DNA from: Costus lasius
Taxonomy: Eukaryota; Streptophyta; Magnoliopsida; Zingiberales; Costaceae
Direction: 5' to 3'
Length of the DNA stretch: 64,000 bases
Assembly (NCBI GenBank): GCA_027563935.2
Contig: CM050448.1
Coordinates: 119,710,493 to 119,774,492 of the forward strand
The position numbers were made by a program, and so were the translations under genes. Positions within the stretch are counted from its first letter, which is position 1. The number at the start of each line of letters is the position of its first letter. Shown piece after piece: positions 26,801 to 36,979 of the stretch. Under the pieces are notes generated by a model that saw only the letters and a program-made list of their open reading frames with translations, ran no database searches and had not been told where the DNA came from.

Positions 26801-29800
26801 TTGACTATATAACATGCTTTGACTTTCAAATAAATTCATCAATAATAGACTTTGTGCTAGAAAATACTAGAATTCCAACTTGTCTATTTTCTTGGCATTC
26901 TACCTTTCTGTTAGGCACTATCTTTTGGATTTGATGAGGGTGACTCCTCGTGATGCAAATTATGTTGGCCCTGCACATCGATTCTGTGTTTTGAGGCCTG
27001 AACTTATTGCTTCCTTTTGTGAGGTACACTAATTTTCCATTGAGATAATCAATTGTATTCAAATTCAGAAGTTCATTCTCAAATCTGCATAATTTATTTA
27101 AAACAGGTTGCAGCTTTAGAGAAATCACAATCTAGTACTAGAGGTACAGCGCCAGTCCCAAAAGCACCCAATTCTCAAGATGTGAGCAGTGCTGAATCTG
27201 CTGATAAACCTGTTAGTGCTGGGATTATTTTTTTTTGTTGTTTTACTATGCTGCTAACATTTTCTTTACATTGTATACTTCTTGCTCATTGTAATCTGAA
27301 CATGACCCTTAGATTTCTTAACATGAATTGTTTTCACACTGATGCCACTTGTTTACTTGCTACATATTAATAAATTAACAGTAAAAGACATGAACGGTTG
27401 GGTTTAAATGTCTTCCTCTTAGAGGCTTAGAGCAAAATGTGTTTGTTTTTTTTTGTTTGTTCCAGTACTCAAACATGTCACATTTTGGCAAAGATTACTC
27501 AAGGTAATTGTTTAATAAAAACTGTTTTTATTCAACATTTACTTGTGTTACCATAATTATTAGGTAGCATATAAAGTGATCAATGCTTCGTATGCTGTCC
27601 ACCTCTCGGTTATGTCTGCCCATGTTCATGCCCACATATTACTGCTATGCTAATCATACTCTTATAAGAGCGTAAACGTTGGTAATATGCCATGTGTTAA
27701 ATGGCATCCTCAGAAACTGAAAACTGTAATACAAGGAAATAGTACTTTTATCAAATATGGAGATGATGGATTTTTCTCCTGGTACTAAAATTTGGAAATT
27801 ATCAAATCAGATGGAGAATGCAGGTCACATGATAGCAAATGAAGAGTGTATCCATCCATCTGCCGGGCATAGTACATCATCTGAAGATTCTGAACAAATA
27901 CTTTTTAATCCTAATGTATTCACGGAATTCAAACTGGCATCCAGCCAAGAGGTAAACTTGTACTAATATTTTGCTTTGAAGTTCAGTTTTTTTTTTTTTT
28001 TTTTTGCATTTTCTTCTGTGGCATAAACATGATGACTGATGTCATCTTTTTATTTTCTACAAATAGGAAATTGCTGCAGATGAGGCAATTGTGAGAAAAG
28101 TTGGTTCATATCTTGTTGATGTAGTTATTCCTAAATTTGTTCAAGATCTTTGCTCACTTGAGGTTTCCCCCATGGATGGCCAAACATTAGCTGAATCACT
28201 CCATGCTCATGGGATAAACATTCGTTATCTTGGAAAGGTAAACTTTGTTATTAGTTTGGTGATTTTCTTTTATTCTCCATGTTTTGGGCCTGAATTTATT
28301 TACTTGAACCTCAGGTTGCTAATATGGTCAAGCATTTAACCCATCTATGGGATATGTGTTCCACTGAGATTATTGTTCGGTCAACTAAGCATATCTTAAA
28401 GGTAATTATTTTCCCTGTTTCAGATAATTTATTTGTTCTTTCTTGATTCATTAATGATTTGAATATTGGATCCTTGAAAATGATGCACTTATTTGATATA
28501 ACTGGGGCCAGCATTGTCATCTTCCTGATGCAACCAACCATAAGTAACATATGATTTATCCAGCACAACATTATCTGATTTTATTTTTGTATTCCTGTGA
28601 AAGAAGCCAAACAATGTATATTTTTATAAGATTCTTTTTGAGAATAAGCAAATGAACATTACAACTTGAGTGCATTTAGATTATGATGCTCATTAAGATT
28701 CTGAAAAGTCTGATCTTGCAATTTTTTCTTAATTATGCTCCAAAGCATGCTTGTTTATTTATAGCTTTGTTTGCAATCACATGTTCATAATTGCTACCTT
28801 GGAGAATAATAACTATGTATGCTTATACATTATGTGAATTCCTTTTTTTTTGTTTTAGGATTCTTTTTCTATATTAATTTCCTCAAATTTGCAATACTTT
28901 TGGATACTCAATAGATTCTCTCAAGTTGTTGTCTCCATATCATTTATTGGATTCATTTGCCGATGTATTGTGCCAATCTTATTTGATGACAGTTACTATT
29001 TGGGCAATATGAGTATTCTTTATTGACATTCTTATCTAGGTGTAATGTGTAGGTAAGCATTTGCGCCTACCTTTGGTAGTTTCTTCTTCATTGATATGGA
29101 AAGCATTGATGAAAAAGGTCACTTATATTGATTAATAAAATTCTTGCTTGGAAATTGAGTTTCTGATGCTAACATTTTTTAGGTACTAATAGTATTATAA
29201 TATGAAAATGTGCTTACATGTCCAATGGCTTAATTGTTGTTTTCTTTTACCTTGAAGGATTTACTGAGAGAGACCATGGATCATGATCTTGGGCCGACTA
29301 TTTCACACTTCTTGAATTGTTTTATTGGGAGTGTTTCAACTGTTGGTACAAAAGGTTCTGATATTATGCCGTCAAAAACCCAAAAGAAAGTATGAAAAAT
29401 CTTGTATTCTACTTCCCATTCTCTTCTCTGTGTTGTGAGCTTTCTACTGAATGCTTGCATTTCATCATCTTTATTTTATATCTTTTCTTGTCCATTAGTG
29501 CAAATAATATAAATTACTCATTCTAATCTTATAGTAGGTATTTTCTCACTGTTGCTTTTTTCTGATGGCAATTTCATTATACATGTATGCAATCTTGGTC
29601 AGGCCCAAGAAAACAATCAATCACCACAGAAGTCATCAAAGGGATTAATGAAACGGAGCCGTGGAGCATTTTCTAGAACCAATCACTTTGCTATGCATCT
29701 AACCTCTGAAGGGCTATGGTCTCACATTCAGGAATTTGCAAAATATAAATATCAGGTACGAATCAATCACTTTAGCATCTCAGTTTTAAATTTAGGTTTT

Positions 29801-32800
29801 GTACAGTCTAACTTTTTTGTCTTTTCTGAAGTTTGAGTTGCCATATGATGCAAAGATTCGTGTAAAGAAAATACCAGTTATCCGCAATCTATGCCAGAAG
29901 GTCATATCTCATTTCTTAAAATTACTCTTTCTGTTATCAAGTAGGGATCCTGAAAGCAAATGCTTTTTAGTCATGGAATCTCTTTTAGCTGTCTTTTTCT
30001 TATTTCTTTAGATCAATGTTCTATCAATATCTATGTACTTCATAACAATTCAAATTTCTTCTATTCATATAAAGAGGAAAATATATACTATAGCAACCAA
30101 CTTCGATTCCTCTTTATGAGTTTGAGAACCAACTATTAGTGAAGCCTAATATTCTTCTATTGATCGATTTGCTACGGCTACTACATTAGCTTCCCATTTA
30201 ATTCATAATTTTATTGTTCTTTCACAGGTTGGGATAACAATTGCTGCAAGAAAGTATGATCTTGATGCATCACTACCATTTCAAACCTCAGATGTATTGA
30301 ATCTTCAACCAGTTGTGAAGCATTCTGTTCCATTGTGTTCAGAAGCAAAGGATCTGATGGAATTGGGGAAAGCTCGATTAACTGAGGTACATGTCAAAAA
30401 TCAGTTTTGACTATCAAACTACATCAATGATCAATGAAGGTATCTCCATGTTTGTTCTTAAGATATATAGAATCATTTGATGTCATTTTGTACCAGGGAT
30501 TGCTCAACGAGGCACACATCCTATTTTCTGAAGCCTTCTCCATTCTACAACAAGTAGGTGTCTAATTATTACTACTACTATTATCCATCATCCTTTATAT
30601 TTGATAATCTTTCCCGTATGTTGCAGATTACAGGTCCTTTGCACCGAGATGTGGCTAGCTGTTGTAGGTATAGTCCTTAGTATTTTCATGGGGTCACCGT
30701 AAAAATATTGACATTGTAACACGACACTCAAATTTCCTCACATGGGAAATGAGAGAGTTATAATGATAATCAAGACCTAATGACCTTACTCTTATTGACT
30801 TAATCTTAATCATTTTATTATGGACTAGTTTTAAATCCAAGTCAATTGGTATTTCTCTCTCTAATTGGATCGTAACAACAGTAATAAAATAGTGTTGCCT
30901 GCTGCTCCAGCTGTGAGATTTCTTTTGAAACTTAAAGTTTTGATAAATACGATGAATCAATTGCTTCTCAATTGAAGTAGTTATCCTAATCAACATGTGA
31001 TTAGAGAGTTATAAAGAAGTTCATTGATTTATCATTTCGTTTGATACCGACTCCAAATTATCTTTTTTCTGTTTTGTCATAAACTTGGTTTTCTTGATAG
31101 AGTTTGCCTGTTATTACAGGTATCTAGCAATGGTGTTATATCATGCTGGGGATGTGGCAGGAGCAATTGTGCAACAGCACAAAGAACTAATCATAAATGA
31201 ACGTTGCCTTGGTCTAGATCATCCGGATACTGCACATAGGTACTGGCTTTTCTCCTTGTATTGCATTTGTGTGATTGACTTCCTGCCAGCATATTCTCCT
31301 AATGTTGATTTTTGCATTGGGATCTTGGTACTTTAGCTATGGCAATATGGCCCTTTTCTACCATGGCTTGAACCAGACAGAACTTGCTCTTCGGCATATG
31401 TCTCGAACTCTGCTTCTGCTAAGTTTATCATCAGGACCTGATCATCCTGATGTTGCAGCAACTTTCATAAATGTTGCTATGATGTACCAGGAGATTGGAA
31501 ACATGAAAACTGCGTTAAGATACTTGCAGGAAGCACTTAAAAAGAATGAACGCCTTCTCGGTTCTGATCATATTCAAACTGCTGTATGTTATCATGCTCT
31601 TGCCATTGCATGTAACTGTATGGGAGCCTTTAAGCTTTCTATTCAGGCATGTACCTTGAGAAACTTCTTTCGTTCTCTCAAAATTTTCACTAGTTTTTTG
31701 CTAGTAAATGCTTCTTCTGATGGCAGCATGAAAAGAAAACTTATGATATACTTGTTAAACAACTTGGAGAGGAAGATTCAAGAACACGAGATTCAGAGAA
31801 TTGGATAAAGACATTCACATTGCGGGAGCAGCAGGTAAATCCAATAGATCGGAAAACGATGCAATTCGTGGATATTTGATCAAAGGGAAATGTTAATACT
31901 TAATACTGATTTATTTTCTCTTTATAATGGTTGTATATTTAAAATTGAGGAGTAATGATGAAACAATGACACTTAGCAAATACAGAAAATTAAGTAAATT
32001 TTGTTCTGTGCCCTCGGCCTTATTAACTTTTAACATTGTCAACTGGGCAGGGAAGTAGTGCTGATGCTTGAACATTATCAAATGTGTTTTATTTTAGGTT
32101 GAAATTGGACTTACTAATTGGAGTTGTCGTAATGATTATCCGTGATTGCTTGGATCGTGGAAGTAACAACTGTTTTATACAACTGGAGAAATGTGATTTA
32201 GTGTGATCAATCACTACTGCTGTTCCTAGTCAACTATTGTTCCTTCATAGTTCATATGAAAGATGTCAACTTCTTTGTCATGTATCGTCCATTTTTTTGC
32301 TAGTGCTGCCTTTTTTTCTCATTCTTTTTTGAAGTCTAATCAATGATTTATATGCCGTTTGAAATCAGTTTTCACCAGTACATGGAAAAGGGGTGGTACT
32401 GATCCAGCTATATAGATATATAAATTACATATAAGATGCATAGCATTACCGGTACAGGCAGTACCATGCGTCAGTAGGTACCTGACTTTGTTGGTTCAAT
32501 CAAATACTAGTGCACTGGTTTAAGCGTCTATTTTAAACCTTGAGTCTAAGATATGGCCTTTTTTAAAGGTAAAGGAAATTATTGTCACGCTGCCAATGAT
32601 TTGTTGGGTGTTGAAATGTTGTTCTAGGTACTTGAAAAATCTTACAGGGCATGATGAGCCATTGAGATAACTACCATCAATTTGGTCATTTTAATAGAAT
32701 TACTTTACCTTTCAGTGGTTCATGTTACGAACAGGAGGAGAATCATACCAGTTCAAGTTTGTATTGTCTTGATTGGTCTTAAATGAGGATTATATAGTCT

Positions 32801-35429
32801 TTTGTTGGTATATGGGTCTGAATGGACCTACTATAGTACTTCTGCCTTAAGCACAAAGATTCAATCCATTGAAGACGTCATCTTTGGGTATGTTTGGCAG
32901 GCTTGCCACAGTCATTATTGATATTCTCAGGTATGGACTAACACAATGAGATGATGTCTTTGTGTGTATCAATGGTAAAGATTCGCTTACATTTGTTGTA
33001 GAACATAAGAAGTTAATTTTGGTTGGATGTGTAACTTCAATAAATTAAGTTGATATTTTGAACATAGAATAAAATACCGATTTATATCACCTGGTACGAT
33101 GGTATGTACCAGGTTGGTATCGTTTATATATATAATATTATGAAAGCCGGTCTGTACTCATAGTACCATGTGTTGGTATCACATGGTACTGGCACCGTCT
33201 GAAATGGACTGGTGCATACTTGTCCGAACAGTGGCCAATATCTTCAACCTTGATTTTGAGACCCTTAAAGGTTCATGTTGGTAGTTAGCTAATTTTGTAT
33301 TTTTATTGATACTTTGTTTGCTTGCCATGCTCAGCAACATGGGTTTAAACTTTTTTCATGTTACATGGCTTAGGCTTTGGTAGGGTTATGAACTTATCAG
33401 GCTACTTGGTAGAAATATTTTATTTACTGAACAAAGTTTGAACACAACAAGTATATGTTTACAGGGATCTATTACATTATGAAACACAAAGATGCAAACA
33501 ACACAACATATATATTAAGAGGATGGGTTGATTTCATGGTTTAAAGATTATAAGTGTTTTTTTACTGTTTGCATATTCTGGGTTTTTCAATAGCATCTCC
33601 TCATCGAGTTAGCTCCATAAGAACGTGGTTTTCAATTAAGTAGCAATTCAAGGTTTTAGCATGAAGATTTAGAGCAAGGTGCAAACTAAATTATTATTTT
33701 TTTTTCTTCAAACTTTCACGTGGTTCTTTTATATATTTTCCTTCAACTATGCCTTGTAATGATGAACAGTAATCTATATGCAACTATGCACAACTATTGC
33801 ATCATGTTCAGGAATTTTTCTTATTTTAAATTCAATGGTGAGATGGAACTCATTATATTTTGCTTAAATTGATTGTAATAATCTTTTTCTGCTTATAAAA
33901 ATATGTAAAATGAGTATTTTTGTTCAAAATTATTCTGATTAATCTTTTTAATGTTTGGTTTGCATCCTTTTAGTTTTTTAGCAATCATGTAGAATATTTA
34001 AGCATAATTTGCTTAAATTTTGTTGTGCCAGGCGAATGTACAGAAGCAAAAGGGACAGGCCGTTGATCCAGTTTCTGCCTTAAAGACTCTTGATTTCTTG
34101 AAGGTATATGTCTATATTCTTCCCCAAAATCCCATTTTGAATTTTTTGGATAACCAAACAAGTATCTTTTGTTAGATTCTTAAACTTAGCAATTGCTATT
34201 GACTATGGAGAACACAAATGCTGCCATTATCTTATGCAACAAAGGCTACATAATGCATCAGTAAAAGTATTTAATTTCATCAAATTGGGAAAACAAATTC
34301 ATTCATATTTTCTAAAAACATCAAAAATATCATCATTATACATCAAAACTTGATTTGAAATGCTATGAATATAATAGCGAAGGATATTCAAATTTTCCAC
34401 TTGAAGTAGTTCCAATGGAGAACTGCCAGTATTTGATTTGACAAATGTACTCTAAAAAAGTCTCAGATATTATGCCTGCCATCTGAGTTTTTAGTTTTGC
34501 CCTGTATGAGAAGTGTGGGAAGAATTGTAGTAATTTACGAGGCATTATGAATTTATTGAGCCTTACGCATGAGTCATACTTATTCGCATTATAACACTTC
34601 GACATTACAAGTTGGTTTAGGTTTTCAAGAAAATAACTTCAACTCTAGATTTTTTTAGAGAAGAGTTAGTGCCTTTTTAAATAGTGGTTTAGATTAGGTT
34701 GGATGAACTTGCTGTAGATCGGGTTGGTTGAATAAACTACTTCATGCAGTTTGCTAAGTAGCTTTATCCATCAAGTTGGAAGTTATTAGCTAATTAGAAA
34801 ACGATTATTTGCTGTTTCTTTCTATTATTTTCTCTAATTCGAAGCTCGGGAGCTCGAATTTACACATTGCGCCTCAGTTGTACATGTGATTTTATATGAT
34901 CACTTTCCAAATGAATGATGCAAATTCTACAGTATTTTTTTCCATGATCATAATATATTTCACTAACCTGCTTTAACCTTGATAGGCTAATCCTGAACTG
35001 GTACAAGCATTCCAAGCTGCAGCAAGATCCGGGAATGCTAACTCAGCAATCAACAAATCTGTTAGTGCAGCTATAGTTGGGGAGACTCTTCCTCGTGGGA
35101 AGGGAGGTGATGAGAGAGCAGCTCGTGCTGCAGCGGAAGTGCGGAAGAAAGCTGCAGCCAAGGGCATCCCTCTGCGCCAGAATATAGCTCCTGTTCAACA
35201 GTTGCCCTCATTATCGCAACTTCTCAGCATCATAAATTCAAGTTCTACTGTGTCTACTACCAGTCACCAAGAAGATAATCCTAGGAATGAAGCAAGCAAT
35301 GGACCTGCAGCTGACAGTTGCGTTGGGGTTAGTGAACCTAATGGCCCAACCACTGAAGATCAGGCTCCTGTTGGATTAGGGGCATCTTTAGCTTCACTGG
35401 CCTCCAAGAAACAAAAATCAAAACCCTAG
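1726..35429 (+). CDS. FMT: Clustered mitochondria protein (FRIENDLY/CLU homologue), 28 exons
   Basis: CLU/FRIENDLY proteins act in the cytosol, bind RNA and keep mitochondria evenly distributed; loss makes mitochondria clump. Exons joined in phase: 1726-1981, 2732-2793, 12617-12806, 12887-13015, 13336-13495, 17530-17723, 17792-17893, 20297-20432, 21027-21155, 24331-24745, 25059-25163, 25911-26029, 26915-27023, 27107-27211, 27811-27951, 28067-28237, 28315-28401, 29258-29389, 29603-29755, 29832-29900, 30228-30386, 30497-30553, 30627-30667, 31120-31239, 31337-31646, 31727-31834, 34032-34103, 34986-35429. They total 4,275 nt, giving 1,424 aa with no internal stop, close to the Arabidopsis protein. 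A low-complexity Ser/Lys N-terminus is followed by a CLU_N region (about 90-165), the CLU domain (about 330-600), a central conserved region (785-990), TPR-like repeats (1040-1250, with GLDHPDTAH and GPDHPDVA) and a basic tail ending KKQKSKP. The start fits [13 protein letters not shown]. Intron 25 is GC-AG. Exon 15 is the least certain. Introns 2, 5 and 7 hold retroelements. Confidence 0.93.
2155..3290. repeat. ACCGGT-rich interspersed repeats in intron 2
   Basis: Two stretches, about 2155-2290 and 2880-3290, are dense in GGTATG, GGTACC and ACCGGT motifs. They open or close with GGTTTTCAAA- or GGTTTAAGATACC-like sequence, a style that recurs in other introns of this gene. The second stretch has a GC-rich core with an inverted pair (CGGAAGCTTCCGCC-like segments around 2970-3025). 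No long protein is encoded. I read them as relics of a short non-coding transposon family, class unknown. Confidence 0.45.
3291..4996. other. Intron 2 left portion, no gene seen
   Basis: AT-rich intronic DNA. At 4520-4710 there are imperfect repeats of a phrase about ACACCAATGGTATCA. Nothing else can be supported. The last five bases (TCTTT, 4992-4996) are the left target-site copy of the palindromic retroelement. Confidence 0.5.
4997..6785 (+). repeat. Left LTR of the palindromic element
   Basis: Begins TGTAACGTTAC and ends GGCGTGACA, five bases before a primer-binding site matching initiator Met-tRNA (6791-6802). About 1.79 kb. The first 700 bases are CT- then CGG-rich and produce several long but spurious open frames. 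The same sequence returns inverted at 10403-12353. Confidence 0.85.
6945..8663 (+). pseudogene. Ty3 gag-protease, left arm (early nonsense codon)
   Basis: Starting at the ATG at 6945, the frame meets TAA at 7044-7046 where the right-arm copy has CAA. It then runs open to 8663. It shows a retrotransposon Gag domain ([20 protein letters not shown] to [10 protein letters not shown]), two CCHC zinc knuckles ([15 protein letters not shown] and [15 protein letters not shown]) and an aspartic protease start ([13 protein letters not shown]) with the later VILGWSWL. After about 8569 the frame leaves element sequence and reads antisense DNA of the other arm, so the C-terminus is artificial. Gag packages retroelement RNA and the protease would process Gag-Pol. 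There is no RT, so the copy is non-autonomous. The Gag style resembles Tekay/Del-type chromoviruses. Confidence 0.85.
8696..10243 (-). pseudogene. Ty3 gag-protease, right arm (25-nt deletion in protease)
   Basis: Mirror copy of the left gag-protease. Reading starts at the ATG complementary to 10241-10243 ([12 protein letters not shown]). The open frame extends 30 bases further upstream, but the left arm shares only this ATG. The gag frame is intact here, so this arm could still make Gag. The first knuckle has Gly changed to Glu ([15 protein letters not shown]). The protease motif [13 protein letters not shown] is present, but about 25 nt including the ILG codons are missing near 8722, which shifts the frame to a stop at 8696-8698. 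The Gag part is roughly as long as in related elements, and polymerase domains are absent. Confidence 0.85.
10403..12353 (-). repeat. Right (inverted) LTR of the palindromic element
   Basis: On the + strand it starts TGTCACGCC and ends GCGTAACGCTACA-like sequence (reverse complement of the left LTR start). It is about 160 bp longer than the left LTR because of a 139-bp tandem duplication (11804-12081) and a short duplication of CCTAAGGACGCGGCAAACAA near 10431-10470. Confidence 0.85.
11804..12081. repeat. 139-bp tandem duplication within the right LTR
   Basis: Two consecutive copies of a unit starting GGCGGAAAGAGAGAGGA (11804 and 11943). The left LTR has one copy. It must have arisen after, or while, the two arms became separate sequences. 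Confidence 0.8.
13025..14565. repeat. Short GGTAC/ACTGG repeat relics in introns 4-5
   Basis: A segment at 13025-13120 opens CAAGGTTTTAAGTACC. Another at 14395-14565 is rich in ACTGGT and TAGTAC. They match the style of the other ACCGGT-type relics in this gene. Exon 5 (13336-13495) lies between them. Boundaries are uncertain. Confidence 0.35.
15066..17316 (+). mobile_element. Small gag-only LTR retroelement in FRIENDLY intron 5
   Basis: Two LTRs of about 191 and 194 bp in direct orientation (15066-15256 and 17123-17316) start TGTTA and end GTCTATCA. They share phrases such as CAATACTATTAGTA and TTTTGTTATTAT. A G-rich polypurine tract (AGAGGG followed by a G run, 17105-17119) sits just before the 3' LTR, and the internal part encodes only a decayed Gag. 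At 2.25 kb with no pol it fits the non-autonomous TR-GAG type. A target duplication is unclear: GTTTG precedes the 5' LTR and recurs 16 bases after the 3' LTR, beyond an A-run. A TGG at 15259 follows the 5' LTR, but I could not assign the primer tRNA. Confidence 0.8.
15626..16985 (+). pseudogene. Decayed Ty3 Gag of the small LTR element
   Basis: The first 211 codons from 15626 are open: a coiled-coil-like Glu/Arg-rich N-terminus ([20 protein letters not shown] and [10 protein letters not shown]) and then the Gag core [22 protein letters not shown] to LASHWFR. It stops at TAA 16259, and further stops and shifts follow. A CCHC knuckle ([14 protein letters not shown]) remains readable at about 16920-16970. 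No protease or polymerase is visible. The product would have been a capsid protein; this copy is dead. Confidence 0.75.
17894..20296. other. FRIENDLY intron 7, mostly repeat-derived
   Basis: Holds an ACCGGT-style relic (18345-18540, opening CAAGGTTTTAAGTAC and rich in GTACCA) and a Copia remnant (listed separately). The last 230 bases before exon 8 are plain AT-rich intron. Confidence 0.5.
18620..20060 (+). mobile_element. Truncated Ty1-copia remnant (5' LTR plus gag)
   Basis: LTR-like DNA starts TGTTAGGCATTATGG at 18620 and runs to about 19155. A Met-tRNA-type primer site TGGTATTAGAGC follows at 19161-19172. Inside this LTR a unit of about 190 bp beginning AAGGGCATGAGAACTTGTA is tandemly duplicated (about 18748 and 18940). 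Downstream, interrupted frames read as Copia Gag: [16 protein letters not shown]..., a stop at 19475, then [15 protein letters not shown] followed by TAA and [20 protein letters not shown]. No protease, integrase, RT or 3' LTR follows. Confidence 0.7.
20572..20680. mobile_element. 109-bp inverted-repeat (MITE-like) ACCGGT element
   Basis: A perfect 15-bp terminal inverted pair, GTTTCAAGTACCGGT at 20572-20586 and ACCGGTACTTGAAAC at 20666-20680, encloses GC-rich DNA with repeated CCGGT. A related half-copy (GGTACTTGAAGCACTG) ends near 20795, and similar DNA fills 20455-20900. It carries no coding capacity. The surrounding intron 8 has several such fragments. Confidence 0.55.
22005..22100. repeat. 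Another ACCGGT-type relic in intron 9
   Basis: Opens GGTTTTTAACACCG and includes GTACCGTACCAGATGTACCG and GGTACGGTACCGGTCCGG. Same family style as 2880-3290 and 20572-20680. Confidence 0.45.
23380..23757. repeat. 190-bp tandem duplication in intron 9
   Basis: Two adjacent near-identical copies (about 23380-23569 and 23570-23757), each beginning TTTTTCCTATG and ending AGCATGGTTTTAAATAA. They differ at only a handful of bases. Confidence 0.85.
23803..23897. repeat. (TA)n/(TACA)n microsatellite in intron 9
   Basis: Nearly 95 bases of alternating TA and ACATACAT units. They give meaningless Tyr-Ile-rich translations on both strands. Confidence 0.9.
23901..24053. repeat. 84-bp tandem repeat next to the microsatellite
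   Basis: Two copies of CATACATACCGCCATTGCC, then GGTTGT(A/G)CAAACTAGTTTT and GAGTACCATTGTTCAAGACA, starting at 23901 and 23985. It suggests slippage-driven expansion around the TA/TACA tract. Confidence 0.75.
31647..31726 (+). other. GC-AG intron (intron 25) of FRIENDLY
   Basis: Exon 25 ends ATTCAG and the intron opens GCATGT. Using the GT four bases further on would bring an immediate stop after joining to CATGAAAAG. The GC donor keeps the protein reading [16 protein letters not shown], as in other CLU proteins. The acceptor is GGCAG at 31722-31726. Confidence 0.8.
31835..34031. other. FRIENDLY intron 26 with short repeat relics
   Basis: A 2.2-kb AT-rich intron. Segments 32370-32540 and 33065-33245 are rich in GGTACC, ACTGG and ATGGTATGTACCAGG and resemble the ACCGGT-type relics elsewhere in the gene. 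No gene is seen. Confidence 0.45.
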
Positions 35430-36479
35430 GCTGACCTCTAAGAAAGAGTTGGGAGTTATTATGTCAGATTGTTTCACACAAGTTCGCTGCACATTGTGGA
35501 ACTATGTAGGCATGTGCGTACTGGTGAACGTTTTAAATCAAATTCCAGAAGTATACTAAAAGGGTGCCATGACGAAGAGGAAGCGTACAGAGCAGACTAG
35601 CAGGAGCTGCTGGAGATGGCCAGTGGATCCTTTTTTTTTTATTCACTCCGATGAGTACTCATCGATCTCAAAACATGTAGGTTTAATAAATCCAATTCCA
35701 AGTGACATGAACTCGTTAATTAGGTTTCAGGTAGAATAATAATAGGTTTTTTATTCTGTGAAATTAGCGAGGAATGCAACCAACCTTTGTCTCCTCGTAC
35801 CGACCATTTTTCAAGATGTTTCACATGTAACTGAGGATCATTGTAACCCCCTGGGCGTTTTAATTATGAAGCCCTAGCGATTTCCAAGTTTTTGGGGAAT
35901 TCATCCTTATAAGTTGCCTACATTTTCTTTCCTATTGTGGCAGTCTATGTGCCTTAATGAATTGTCAATCTCTTGGCGGCTGTTCCTGAATGAAAGGGAG
36001 TAGTTCTCTGAGCCAAAACCATCAAAAAGAGCAGAAGAATTCAGCTTTATGCATGGCGTCCTTGGTAATTATCAATTTTATATTGATATGATGAGTTATA
36101 TCAACATAACAGGCAAATATTAGTTACCTTGGATATGCAAAAGGAAAAAAAAAAAGAAAAACCAATAGATAGTATATATGATCGAGTAATCCGGAAACCT
36201 GGGAAAGACGTTGAAGTCACAAGGGATTAGCATTTCAGAAACATCAAGTATTCTCTACGTGCTCGATCAAAACTGATCCAGTACTGCTCCTTTCTTTAAG
36301 TTCTTACATATCAATGAAATCTCTACCTAGACCAACCTAAGTAAAAAAGAAAGAAAGAGACAAAAGAAATAAACATTAAATCAAGTTGCACGTTTATCCT
36401 TCCAAATTAAAAGTTCCTCTAAATCATACTTAAAAGTACAGGTAGGTCCTGGAAGAGAGCTGCAGCAAGCGAAGATAGC
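35430..36479. terminator. FRIENDLY 3' region and convergent intergenic gap
   Basis: The region after the stop codon is a plausible 3'UTR. AATAAA at 35685-35690 is the best poly(A) signal candidate, about 255 bases past the stop. The rest, up to the end of the CLE gene on the other strand, holds no further gene. Confidence 0.45.
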
Positions 36480-36979
36480 TCAACGGAAATGGCGGACAGG
36501 AGACCCATTGTGGTGAATGGGGTCCGGCCCGGTGGGCACCTGCCTTGTCGACGCCATTGCCGCTGCACCAGTCATCTTCTCAGGCGAACCAACCACCACC
36601 CTCTCCTTCCCTTCACTAACCTGCGTGCATTAATCGGTGTATAGAACTAAGAAGCATTTAATAAAGGTACGTACTCAACCAAATGTACAACCTCTACTCT
36701 TATTCATATCATTTTATTTGTATGTATGCGGTTGGTTGGTTACCTTTGGCAACTTGGTGCTTGCCACCAGCATCTTCTTGCTCACTAAACCTGTCACATT
36801 GAGCCCAAGGATAAAACATTGGAAGCTATAGAACAGAGATGGATGAGAAGCATGCATTGCACTAACGGATGACACAGAGGGACGCGCATACTGGAGCGAG
36901 AAGAGGCGACGACTGGGACGGATGAGGAGAGGAGCACCATTGACAGAATGAGAGCTAGAGACCGAGTCCTGCTGGCCAT
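36480..36979 (-). CDS. CLV3/CLE40-type CLE peptide precursor, three exons
   Basis: CLE genes encode small secreted precursors cut to 12-13 residue arabinosylated peptides that signal through CLV1/BAM-type receptor kinases to restrain stem cells. Exons on the - strand, in order: 36979-36892, 36790-36744 and 36620-36480. All three splice junctions are canonical (A|GTATGC; CAG|GTTTAG; AAG|GTAACC; CAG|GTTAGT) and phases match (1, 0). The 91-aa product starts with a signal peptide (MASRTRSLALILSMVLLSSS, cleavage near residue 25). It has a basic variable stretch with SKKM (33-36) and the CLE motif RQVPTGPDPIHH at 71-82 followed by N83 and a short tail GSPVRHFR. A three-exon layout with two introns is typical of CLV3 and CLE40 rather than the many intronless CLE genes, and QVPTG resembles CLE40. 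Expression is unproven. It could be the FON2/FCP1-type monocot relative. Confidence 0.85.

Noticed and set aside
27466..27503. A 38-nt exon-like piece ([12 protein letters not shown]) with good splice borders between FRIENDLY exons 14 and 15
   Set aside because: Including it shifts the frame. Exon 14 (phase 0) joins directly to 27811 in frame, and the surrounding CLU region is variable. It could be a poison exon, but nothing shows this.
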